A DNA stretch of 64,000 nucleotides from assembly GCF_030687395.1 (NCBI RefSeq), contig NZ_CP117430.1, forward strand, positions 5,642,001 through 5,706,000, given 5' to 3'. Made by a program: the position numbers and the translations under genes. This DNA comes from Pseudomonas wuhanensis. Lineage in GTDB: Bacteria > Pseudomonadota > Gammaproteobacteria > Pseudomonadales > Pseudomonadaceae. The notes beneath the pieces were generated by a model, which was given only the letters and a program-made list of their open reading frames with translations, had not been told where the DNA came from and did not search any database. Positions 37,731-45,270 of this stretch are shown here, piece after piece; position 1 is the stretch's first letter; the number at the start of each line of letters is the position of its first letter.

Positions 37731-37867
37731 TGACACAAGGGAAGTCCGATCGACTCGATGAGTCGAACAAAAATACTGTGGATCGTTTCACCGACGCTGC
37801 GCACTGTTTCCTTGAATCTCGCGACACCTGACTTGCAGGTTTCCAGCCGAGAGAAAAGCTCACGCAT
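37604..37867 (-). CDS. Hypothetical small ORF, possibly the frameshifted 5' part of its neighbour
   Basis: 87 residues from the ATG at 37867: MRELFSRLETCKSGVARF... with a convincing amphipathic helical N-terminal 45 residues and a poor C-terminus. It overlaps the ORF at 37368-37730 by 127 bp in another frame. Either these are two overlapping small genes, or one gene broken by a frameshift near 37730. No good ribosome binding site was seen. The region adjoins a receptor-gene remnant, so local decay is plausible. Confidence 0.3.
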   Translation of the reverse strand: MRELFSRLETCKSGVARFKETVRSVGETIHSIFVRLIESIGLPLCQCHDPIPKIEAYPNPTLSRSDWKWRGNILLGYPGYIGAPQGW

Positions 37868-37873
37868 GACGCA

Positions 37874-38041
37874 ATGTTGTCGGAGAGGCGTGACGATCTG
37901 TCGCTGACCGCCGCGCTGTTCCGCACCGAGAAAACCAACGCGCGGATCAACGATCCGGACGGCGGCACCACGCAAGTACTGGACGGCGAACAGCAGGTCA
38001 ATGGCCTGGAACTGAGCTACGCCGGCAAGCTGACCAGTTAA
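37874..38041 (+). pseudogene. 3' remnant of a TonB-dependent siderophore receptor
   Basis: Translation gives DDLSLTAALFRTEKTNARIN...GGTTQVLDGEQQVNGLELSYAGKLTS and a stop. This matches the penultimate beta-strands of catecholate-siderophore receptors (SLTAALFRTEKTNAR, VLDGEQ.V.G.EL...G.LT). Only about 50 codons remain: the plug, most of the barrel and the final C-terminal strands (normally ending in Phe) are missing, so no functional product is possible. The receptor's terminator seems to survive at 38087-38119. The PepSY reductase that commonly accompanies such receptors is next door. Confidence 0.75.
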
Positions 38042-38086
38042 ACGAGAATCCCTGTGGTTGCGCGGCGGACTGACTGACATTAGGCC

Positions 38087-38119
38087 AAAGCCCCGTTCAT
38101 CGACGTGAACGGGGCTTTT
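38087..38119 (+). terminator. Intrinsic terminator downstream of the receptor remnant
   Basis: AAAGCCCCGTTCA / TGAACGGGGCTTTT, 13-bp stem, 6-nt loop. Confidence 0.85.
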
Positions 38120-38202
38120 GTGTGTAAAAAAGAATGCTTCTCGACAACTCACGGCATAATGCGCGCCGTGATGATGACTTTTGAACGAACAAGGCGAGCG
38201 AC

Positions 38203-40728
38203 GTGTTGAAGAAATCCCTGTTCCAGTTGCACTGGTTTTTCGGCATCAGCGCCGGGCTGGTCCTGGCCCTGATGGGCATCACCGGGGCGGCGGTATCGTT
38301 CCAGGATGAAATCCTGCGAGCGCTGAACCCCTCTGTGCTGCACGTCGAGAAGCAGATCGCCGGCGTACTGCCGCCTGCCGAGCTGGTAGAGAAAATCGAA
38401 GGTGCTTCGGGCAAGACAGTCTCGATGCTTTGGGTCGAGACCGACAGCGGCAACGCCGCGCGGGTGATCTTCACGGCACCACCCGGTGAACGTCGCGGGC
38501 CGATGCGTTACTTCGACCCATACACCGCCGAGTTCATGGGCGACGTCACGGGCCAGGATTTCTTTGGCCTGATGCTGCAACTGCACCGGGTCTTGGCCAT
38601 GGACGATACCGGCCGGCAGATCACCGGCGCCTGTACGCTGATCCTGCTGTTCTTCTGCCTGTCCGGCCTGTACCTGCGCTGGCCGCGGCAGTGGAAAAAC
38701 TGGCGCGCCTGGCTGACCCTGGACTGGAATAAAAAGGGCCGCAGCTTCAATTGGGATCTGCATTCGGTGGCCGGTACCTGGTGCCTGGTGTTCTATCTTT
38801 TGGCGGCGCTGACCGGGCTGACCTGGTCGTACGAGTGGTACAACAAGGGCCTGACGCGGCTGCTTTCCGATTCGCCGCAAAACGAACGAGTGCGCAGTCG
38901 CGGTCCTGCGCCAAGCGGCCCGGCCCCCACCGCCGATTACGCCGCGATATGGAGCAGCATCTACAGCGCCGCCGGCCCTGGGCTTTCGTCCTACAACGTG
39001 CGTATGCCACCGGTGGCCGGGCAACCGGCAACGGTGTTCTACCTGCTGAAGAACTCCCCCCACGACCAGGCACGGAACCAGCTCACCCTCGATCCGGCGA
39101 CCGGCATCGTCAGCCGTCATGACCGTTACAGCGACAAGAGCCTCAAGGCGCAGCTGTTGACCAGTGTCTACGCGCTGCATGTCGGCAGTTATTTCGGGAT
39201 GATCGGGCGGATTATGGTGACGATCGCCGCGCTGGCCATGCCGCTGTTTTTCATCACTGGCTGGTTGCTGTACCTGGACCGTCGACGCAAGAAACGTCAG
39301 ATCAAGGACGCCCGCAAAGGCCTCGCGCAACCGGGCAGCGATGCGCCGGCATGGCTGATCGGCTTCGCCAGCCAGAGCGGGTTTGCCGAGCAACTCGCCT
39401 GGCAGACTGCCGGACAATTGCAGGCCGCCGGGTTGCCGGTGAAGGTTCAACCGTTGGCCAATGTCAGCGAACAGGACCTGCAGGATTCCAGCAACGCGCT
39501 GTTTGTGGTCAGCACCTTCGGCGACGGTGAAGCACCGGACAGCGCCCGAGGATTCGAACGCAAAGTGTTGGGTCGGACGCTGAGTTTCGACAGTCTTAAC
39601 TATGCCGTACTCGGCCTCGGTGACCGCCAGTATCAACACTTCTGCGGCTTCGCTCGCCGCTTGCACACCTGGCTGGGCGAGCACGGCGGCAAGACCTTGT
39701 TCGCCCCGGTGGAAGTCGACAGCGGCGACCCTTACGCCTTGCGTCACTGGCAACAGCAACTCGGCCTGCTGACGGGCCAGGCGCCGGTGGATACCTGGCA
39801 AGCGCCACGCTACGACAACTGGACCCTGACCCGTCGCGAATTGATGAACCCGGACAGCAGCGGTTCGCCCGTGTATTTGCTCGGTCTCAGCGCCCCCTCC
39901 ACCAGCAGCTGGCTGGCCGGTGATCTGGTGGAAGTGCTGCCGCGAAACTGCCCGTGGGCCATCGAGCATTTCCTCGACGGCCTGGGGATTGATGGTCGGG
40001 CCACGGTTGAGTTCGATGGCCTGTCGCAAACGCTGGAACAAGCCCTCGCCAGCCGCCAACTGCCCGAGAACCGCGCCCATCTGGTCGGCCTGCACGCGCA
40101 AGCGCTGGCGGACGCCCTGGTGCCGTTGGCCATGCGCGAATATTCCATCGCCTCGATCGCCGCCGACGGCGTGCTGGAGTTGATCGTGCGTCAGGAATTG
40201 CATGCCGACGGCAGCCTGGGCGTCGGTTCCGGCTGGTTGACCGAACACGCGCCCGTGGGTAGCAGCATCAGCCTGCGGGTACGACGCAACAGTGGTTTCC
40301 ATCTACCGAACGAACCGGTGCCGATGATCCTGCTGGGCAACGGCACCGGGCTCGCCGGGTTGCGCAGTTTGCTCAAGGCACGGATTGCGGATGGGCAGCA
40401 GCGTCACTGGCTGCTATTCGGCGAGCGCAATCGCGAGCACGACTACCTGTGCCGCGCAGAGCTGGAAGAGTGGTCCATCAACGGGGATCTGGAGCGACTG
40501 GACCTGGCGTTCTCCCGAGATCAGGCCGAGAAGATCTATGTGCAGGATCGCCTGCGCGAATCTGCCGGCGAGTTGAAAAAGTGGCTGGCCGATGGCGCCG
40601 TGATTTACATCTGCGGCAGTTTGCAGGGGATGGCTTCAGGCGTGGATCAAGTGCTCAATGAAGTGCTGGGCGCGGATGAAGTCGAGCGCCTGATCGAACA
40701 AGGCCGCTACCGCCGCGACGTCTACTAA
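38203..40728 (+). CDS. PepSY-flavodoxin-FNR fusion reductase (sulfite reductase flavoprotein-like)
   Basis: 841 residues from the GTG at 38203 (the adjacent TTG is also possible). The N-terminal PepSY-TM part (about 1-370) has four membrane helices, with [24 protein letters not shown] and [28 protein letters not shown] flavodoxin domain follows (about 385-530; [35 protein letters not shown]). The ferredoxin-NADP reductase module (about 560-841) has REYSIASI for FAD and [14 protein letters not shown] plus [11 protein letters not shown] for NADPH. It probably passes electrons from NADPH across the inner membrane. PepSY reductases near TonB receptors are thought to reduce ferric siderophores, and its receptor here is a remnant. 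Confidence 0.88.
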   Translation: MLKKSLFQLHWFFGISAGLVLALMGITGAAVSFQDEILRALNPSVLHVEKQIAGVLPPAELVEKIEGASGKTVSMLWVETDSGNAARVIFTAPPGERRGPMRYFDPYTAEFMGDVTGQDFFGLMLQLHRVLAMDDTGRQITGACTLILLFFCLSGLYLRWPRQWKNWRAWLTLDWNKKGRSFNWDLHSVAGTWCLVFYLLAALTGLTWSYEWYNKGLTRLLSDSPQNERVRSRGPAPSGPAPTADYAAIWSSIYSAAGPGLSSYNVRMPPVAGQPATVFYLLKNSPHDQARNQLTLDPATGIVSRHDRYSDKSLKAQLLTSVYALHVGSYFGMIGRIMVTIAALAMPLFFITGWLLYLDRRRKKRQIKDARKGLAQPGSDAPAWLIGFASQSGFAEQLAWQTAGQLQAAGLPVKVQPLANVSEQDLQDSSNALFVVSTFGDGEAPDSARGFERKVLGRTLSFDSLNYAVLGLGDRQYQHFCGFARRLHTWLGEHGGKTLFAPVEVDSGDPYALRHWQQQLGLLTGQAPVDTWQAPRYDNWTLTRRELMNPDSSGSPVYLLGLSAPSTSSWLAGDLVEVLPRNCPWAIEHFLDGLGIDGRATVEFDGLSQTLEQALASRQLPENRAHLVGLHAQALADALVPLAMREYSIASIAADGVLELIVRQELHADGSLGVGSGWLTEHAPVGSSISLRVRRNSGFHLPNEPVPMILLGNGTGLAGLRSLLKARIADGQQRHWLLFGERNREHDYLCRAELEEWSINGDLERLDLAFSRDQAEKIYVQDRLRESAGELKKWLADGAVIYICGSLQGMASGVDQVLNEVLGADEVERLIEQGRYRRDVY

Positions 40729-40747
40729 TAGCGCGGTACATTGATTG

Positions 40748-40859
40748 ATCGTTCCCACGCTCCGCGTGGGAATGCCTCAACGGACGCTCCGCGTTCGGCT
40801 TGAAAGGGACGCGGAGCGTCCCGGGCTGCATTCCCACGCAGAGCGTGGGAACGATCATG
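40748..40859. repeat. Inverted pair of the GTTCCCACGC intergenic repeat
   Basis: GATCGTTCCCACGCTCCGCG followed by TGGGAATGC, then GGACGCTCCGCG, and mirrored by GACGCGGAGCGTCCC and CATTCCCACGCAGAGCGTGG followed by GAACGATC. The whole block is a nested palindrome between the reductase and phoD. A single unit of the same family is at 16520-16562. Confidence 0.88.
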
Positions 40860-40865
40860 CAGCCC

Positions 40866-42407
40866 TCAAACTGGCTGCAACCTGCGCTCAAACACCCCCA
40901 CCCCATCCAGATCCCGTAGCACGATGCCCATCTCCCCCGTCTGCCCATCAATGTTCACCTCGCCAAAAAACTGAAACCCGGCAAACGGCGAGGTGTTCTG
41001 CGCCGGCGGTGCTTTCTCGAACACCACTTCGGGACCAAAGGTTTTATCCAGCGCATTCGGCCCGAAGCTCCCCGCATTCAGCGGCCCCGCGACAAACTCC
41101 CAGAACGGTTCGAAGTCCTGAAACGCCGCGCGGTCCGGGTGGTAATGGTGCGCCGCGCAGTAATGCACATCCGCCGTGAGGAATACGAAATTGCGCACCT
41201 GCTGCGCCCGCAGAAAACCGAGCAATTCAGAGATTTCCACTTCACGGCCTTGAGCCGGGCCGGGGTCACCGTTGGCCACCGCCTCCCACCGCGCCACACC
41301 GGGGCTGACTTCACCGTCGGGGACGCCGAGGCCGATGGGCATGTCGGCGGCGATGACTTTCCATTGGGCCTGGGAGCCTTTCAATTCACGCTTGAGCCAG
41401 TCCAATTGTTCGCGACCGAGAAACGGTTTGGCGGCCCCCAGGTTGTCGTCATTGGCTTCGCGATAACTGCGCATGTCGAGCACGAACACATCAAGCATCG
41501 GCCCATAACTCAGCTTGCGATAAATCCGCCCGCCGTCATCGGCACTCTGCAAGCGCATCGGCGCGTATTCCAGCCAGGCCTGGCGCGCGCGGCCCACCAG
41601 GCTGTGGATATCTTTGCTCTTGTAGCGCTCATCCAGTTGCTTGCCCGGCGACCAGTTGTTCACCACTTCGTGGTCGTCCCACTGCCAGATTTGTGGGACC
41701 TCGGCGTTGAAGCGGCGAATGTTTTCGTCCATCAGGTTGTAGCGGTAATTGCCGCGATAGTCGTCGAGGGTTTCGGCGACTTTGCTCTTGGCTTCGCTGG
41801 TGATGTTGCGCCACACCCGGCCGCTTTCGGTGGTCAGTTGCGCCGGCACCGGGCCGTCGGCGTAGATCGTATCGCCGCTGTGGATAAAAAAATCCGGCAG
41901 GCGCAGACGCATGGCTTCGTAGATACGCATGCCGCCAATGTCCGGGTTGATGCCGAAACCCTGGCCGACCGTGTCGCCGCTCCAGACAAACCGAATATCC
42001 CGCCGGGCGGTTGGCACACTGCGCAGATGACCGAACCAGGGTTCGCTGGCGACACCGCTTTGGGCGTCTTCGAACGTCACACGGTAGAAAATCGCCTGAT
42101 CGGCGGGCAGGCCAGTGAGCTCGACGCGGGCGGTGAAGTCGGTGCGGGCATCGGCCAATGGCGAAACAAATCGACGAGGGTTACTGAACAGACTGCGCGT
42201 GTCCCATTCCACCACCATCCGCGCCGCGCGGTCGCTACGGCTCCAGATCATCGCCCGGTCGCCCAACAGGTCGCCAGACTGCACGCCATCGGTGAGTTGC
42301 GGCCGATCCTTGACCGAAGCAATCACCGCCGGGGCCAGGCCGGGCATCAACAGCCCGGCGCCAACGACCTGCATGACACGACGACGGCTGAGGTCGAATT
42401 CGCTCAT
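40866..42407 (-). CDS. phoD: Alkaline phosphatase D (PhoD family)
   Basis: 513 residues. The start at 42407 gives a twin-arginine signal peptide (SRRRVMQVVGAGLLMPGLAPAVIA). PhoD metallophosphoesterase features include VQSGDLLGDRAMIWSRSDRAA, FIHSGDTIYADGP, WDDHEVVNNW and FVFLTADVHYCAAHHYHPD, the last two supplying metal ligands. PhoD is an exported, Ca2+/Fe3+-dependent phosphomonoesterase/diesterase used in phosphate starvation. No obvious Pho box was identified upstream. Monocistronic. Confidence 0.9.
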   Translation of the reverse strand: MSEFDLSRRRVMQVVGAGLLMPGLAPAVIASVKDRPQLTDGVQSGDLLGDRAMIWSRSDRAARMVVEWDTRSLFSNPRRFVSPLADARTDFTARVELTGLPADQAIFYRVTFEDAQSGVASEPWFGHLRSVPTARRDIRFVWSGDTVGQGFGINPDIGGMRIYEAMRLRLPDFFIHSGDTIYADGPVPAQLTTESGRVWRNITSEAKSKVAETLDDYRGNYRYNLMDENIRRFNAEVPQIWQWDDHEVVNNWSPGKQLDERYKSKDIHSLVGRARQAWLEYAPMRLQSADDGGRIYRKLSYGPMLDVFVLDMRSYREANDDNLGAAKPFLGREQLDWLKRELKGSQAQWKVIAADMPIGLGVPDGEVSPGVARWEAVANGDPGPAQGREVEISELLGFLRAQQVRNFVFLTADVHYCAAHHYHPDRAAFQDFEPFWEFVAGPLNAGSFGPNALDKTFGPEVVFEKAPPAQNTSPFAGFQFFGEVNIDGQTGEMGIVLRDLDGVGVFERRLQPV

Positions 42408-42472
42408 GGTGTTCTCCCTGAAAAAGGAAAACTTAAGCACGTGCAAATGACACCCATGTGAAAGCCCGATCC

Positions 42473-42567
42473 CTGTGGGAGCGGGCTTGCCCGCGATAGC
42501 GGTGCAACAGTCACCGAATGGGTTGAATGTTAAGCCGTCATCGCGGACAAGCCCGCTCCCACAGGTT
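42473..42567. repeat. REP pair, inverted
   Basis: TCCCTGTGGGAGCGGGCTTG and, inverted, ATCGCGGACAAGCCCGCTCC lie between phoD and the 3' end of fruA. Confidence 0.9.
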
Positions 42568-42577
42568 TTGTGGTGTG

Positions 42578-44317
42578 TCAGGCGTTGGCCGGTTCCAGCG
42601 CCAGTTCCACTGTTTCCGGCCGCTTGAGCACCGAATACACCACCGCCGTCAGCAAACTACCGGCGACGATCGCCAGCAGGTACAACAGCGCATGGTTGAT
42701 CGCATTCGGAATCAGCATCACGAACAACCCACCGTGCGGCGCCATGAGTTTGCAGCCGAAGTACATCGACAACGCGCCGGTCAACGCGCCGCCGGCGATG
42801 CTCGCCGGAATCACCCGCAGCGGGTCTTTGGCCGCGAACGGAATCGCCCCTTCGGAGATAAAGCACAGCCCCAGCACCAGCGCCGCTTTACCGGCCTCGC
42901 GCTCCGTCTGGGCGAACTTGCGCCGGGCGATGAACGTGGCGATGCCCAGGCCAATCGGCGGCACCATGCCGGCGGCCATGGTCGCGGCCATCGGTGCATA
43001 ACTCTGCGATGCCAGCAGCCCCACTGAAAACGCGTAAGCCGCCTTGTTGATCGGCCCGCCGAGGTCGACGCACATCATCCCGCCCAGCAGCACACCGAGC
43101 AGGATGGCGTTGGTGGTGCCCATGCTGTCGAGGAAGTGCGTGAGCCCGGCGAGCATTTCGGCCACCGGTTTGCCGACCACGTAGATCATCACCAGACCGG
43201 TGAACAGGCTCGCCAGCAACGGGATGATCAGGATCGGTTTCAGCGCCTCAAGGCTTTGCGGCAGGCGCGCATAGCGATTGATCGCCTGGGCCGCGTAACC
43301 GGCGATGAAACCGGCAATGATCCCGCCAATGAAACCGGCGCCCAGGGTGCTCGCCAGCAAACCACCGATCATCCCCGGCGCCAGGCCCGGGCGGTCGGCG
43401 ATGGAGTAAGCGATGTACCCCGCCAGCAGCGGCACCATCAGCTTGAACGCCGTCTCGCCGCCGATCTGCATCAGCGCGGCCGCCAGCGTACCTTCTTCCT
43501 TGAACGCGGTGATGCCGAACACGAAGGACAAGGCGATCATCAGACCGCCCGCTACCACCATCGGCAACATGTAGGACACACCGGTCAGCAAGTGTTTGTA
43601 GATGCCGGACTTCTCTTGCTTGGCCGGGCCTTTGGCACCGGTCGCAGCACTTTCCTGCTTGCCTTCGGCCAGGGCTTTGTTCAGCGTCGCTTCGGCCTGT
43701 TTCAGCGCAATGCCGGTGCCGCAGCGGTAGATTTTCTTGCCAGCGAAACGCTCGGTGGCGACTTCTATGTCGGCCGCCAACAGCACCACATCGGCATCGG
43801 CAATCGCCTCTGCGCTAAGCGGATTGCGCGCGCCGACCGAGCCCTGGGTTTCCACTTGCAGGTCGTAGCCCAGACGCTTGGCCGCTTGCTGCAAGGCTTC
43901 GGCAGCCATGAAGGTGTGAGCGACGCCGGTCGGGCACGCAGTGACGGCCACCAGGCGCGGTGCATTTTTAACGATGGCGGCAGGCTCGGCGGCGGCTTCG
44001 GGTGCGACGTAAACCTCAGCCTCCTCCACCCCACGGCGCAGCACCGCTTCGACATCTTGCAGGGCCTGGGCCGGGGTGCTCTGGAACACCCGTTTGCCGA
44101 CGAACCGCGACATGTCCACCGGCGCGCTGGTGACCAGCAACACCCACTCGGCGGCCTCGATGGTCGCCGCCGACAATTGACGTTCCGGATGGGCTGCATC
44201 AACGACTTCGACACTGGTGCTCCAACCCTGACGCTGGGCCGCTGCATCGAGCAGACGAGCGCAGAGCACACTGGTGACCATGCCGTTCGGGCAGGCCGTA
44301 ACAATGGCTAACTTCAT
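42578..44317 (-). CDS. fruA: PTS fructose transporter subunit EIIBC
   Basis: 579 residues. Tandem IIB-type domains come first: an N-terminal B' copy (CPNGMVTSVLCARLLDAAA) and the active IIB with phospho-cysteine in VTACPTGVAHTFMAAEAL. The IIC membrane channel (about 235-570) follows, with GVSYMLPMVVAGGLMIAL and GGPINKAAYAFSVG. It imports and phosphorylates fructose to fructose-1-phosphate. It is the last gene of fruBKA, 11 bp after fruK. Confidence 0.95.
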   Translation of the reverse strand: MKLAIVTACPNGMVTSVLCARLLDAAAQRQGWSTSVEVVDAAHPERQLSAATIEAAEWVLLVTSAPVDMSRFVGKRVFQSTPAQALQDVEAVLRRGVEEAEVYVAPEAAAEPAAIVKNAPRLVAVTACPTGVAHTFMAAEALQQAAKRLGYDLQVETQGSVGARNPLSAEAIADADVVLLAADIEVATERFAGKKIYRCGTGIALKQAEATLNKALAEGKQESAATGAKGPAKQEKSGIYKHLLTGVSYMLPMVVAGGLMIALSFVFGITAFKEEGTLAAALMQIGGETAFKLMVPLLAGYIAYSIADRPGLAPGMIGGLLASTLGAGFIGGIIAGFIAGYAAQAINRYARLPQSLEALKPILIIPLLASLFTGLVMIYVVGKPVAEMLAGLTHFLDSMGTTNAILLGVLLGGMMCVDLGGPINKAAYAFSVGLLASQSYAPMAATMAAGMVPPIGLGIATFIARRKFAQTEREAGKAALVLGLCFISEGAIPFAAKDPLRVIPASIAGGALTGALSMYFGCKLMAPHGGLFVMLIPNAINHALLYLLAIVAGSLLTAVVYSVLKRPETVELALEPANA

Positions 44318-44328
44318 TGCAAACCCTC

Positions 44329-45270
44329 TTATTGTTCTGTCAGGGGGCGCAGGCGCACGCCCTGTTCGAGCTGCGCCAGTTGCGCGGCGTCACCGATGCC
44401 AAAACCGATCTGCGTCACGGCCATGGCGGCAATCGCGGTGGCGGTGCGCAAGGTTTGTTCAGGCGTATCGGCACTGAGCAAACCGTGCAGCATGCCCGCC
44501 AGCAACGAATCCCCAGCACCAACGGTACTGACCACGCTGACCTTGGGCGGCGTGGCGTGCATGGCCGAGCCGACACTGAACCAACTCACCCCGTCGGCTC
44601 CGTCGGAAATCACCACATGCTCGATGCCATGGGCATGCAAACGGCTCGCCGCCTCGGACTGGGCCGTGTGCGAAACCACTTCGCAATCGAGTGCGTCGGC
44701 CAGTTCTTCGGTATTCGGTTTAATCAGCCACGGGCCGGCCTTGAGCGCCGTTCGTAGCGCCTCGCCACTGGTGTCGAGGGCGACTTTCAATCCGATTTGA
44801 TTCAAGCGCTCGATCAACTCCCGTAACCACTGCGCACTGACCCCGCGCGGCAAACTGCCGGCGACCACTACCGCGTCATGCCCCGGCGCGATCTGCGCCA
44901 GGCGATCCAGCAGCGCCTGTTGCGCCGCCGCGCCGATCACCGGCCCCGGGCCGTTGATGTCGGTGATGCGCCCGTCGTGTTCGGCCAGTTTGAGGTTGCT
45001 GCGGGTCTCGCCCGGAACACGGATAAACGCGTCGACAAAACCGCGTTTGGCGAACAGGGTTTCGAATGCCTGAAGGTTGTCGGCCCCGAGAAAACCGCTG
45101 ACGGTCAGTTGATGCCCGAGGTCCGCCAGCACCTGCGCTACGTTCACCCCTTTACCGGCGGCATGGGTGTGCATTTCGTCGCTGCGATTGACCTGACCGG
45201 GTGTAAGAACCGGCAATTGAACGGTGAGGTCCAGCGCCGGATTAAGGGTCAGGGTTAAGATCTTGGCCAT
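44329..45270 (-). CDS. fruK: 1-phosphofructokinase
   Basis: 313 residues of the PfkB family. N-terminal LTLNPALDLTVQLP, GKGVNVAQVLADLG, and the C-terminal GAGDSLLAGMLHGL with the catalytic Asp. It converts fructose-1-phosphate to fructose-1,6-bisphosphate. Its start overlaps the fruB stop by one base (TAATG). Confidence 0.95.
   Translation of the reverse strand: MAKILTLTLNPALDLTVQLPVLTPGQVNRSDEMHTHAAGKGVNVAQVLADLGHQLTVSGFLGADNLQAFETLFAKRGFVDAFIRVPGETRSNLKLAEHDGRITDINGPGPVIGAAAQQALLDRLAQIAPGHDAVVVAGSLPRGVSAQWLRELIERLNQIGLKVALDTSGEALRTALKAGPWLIKPNTEELADALDCEVVSHTAQSEAASRLHAHGIEHVVISDGADGVSWFSVGSAMHATPPKVSVVSTVGAGDSLLAGMLHGLLSADTPEQTLRTATAIAAMAVTQIGFGIGDAAQLAQLEQGVRLRPLTEQ

Noticed and set aside
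38120..38202. Fur box upstream of the PepSY reductase
   Set aside because: No GATAATGATAATCATTATC-like 19-mer or arrays of GATAAT hexamers could be found, although iron control would be expected.
38149..40302. A 717-codon antisense frame over the PepSY reductase
   Set aside because: Shadow of a gene whose three domains are all recognisable on the plus strand.
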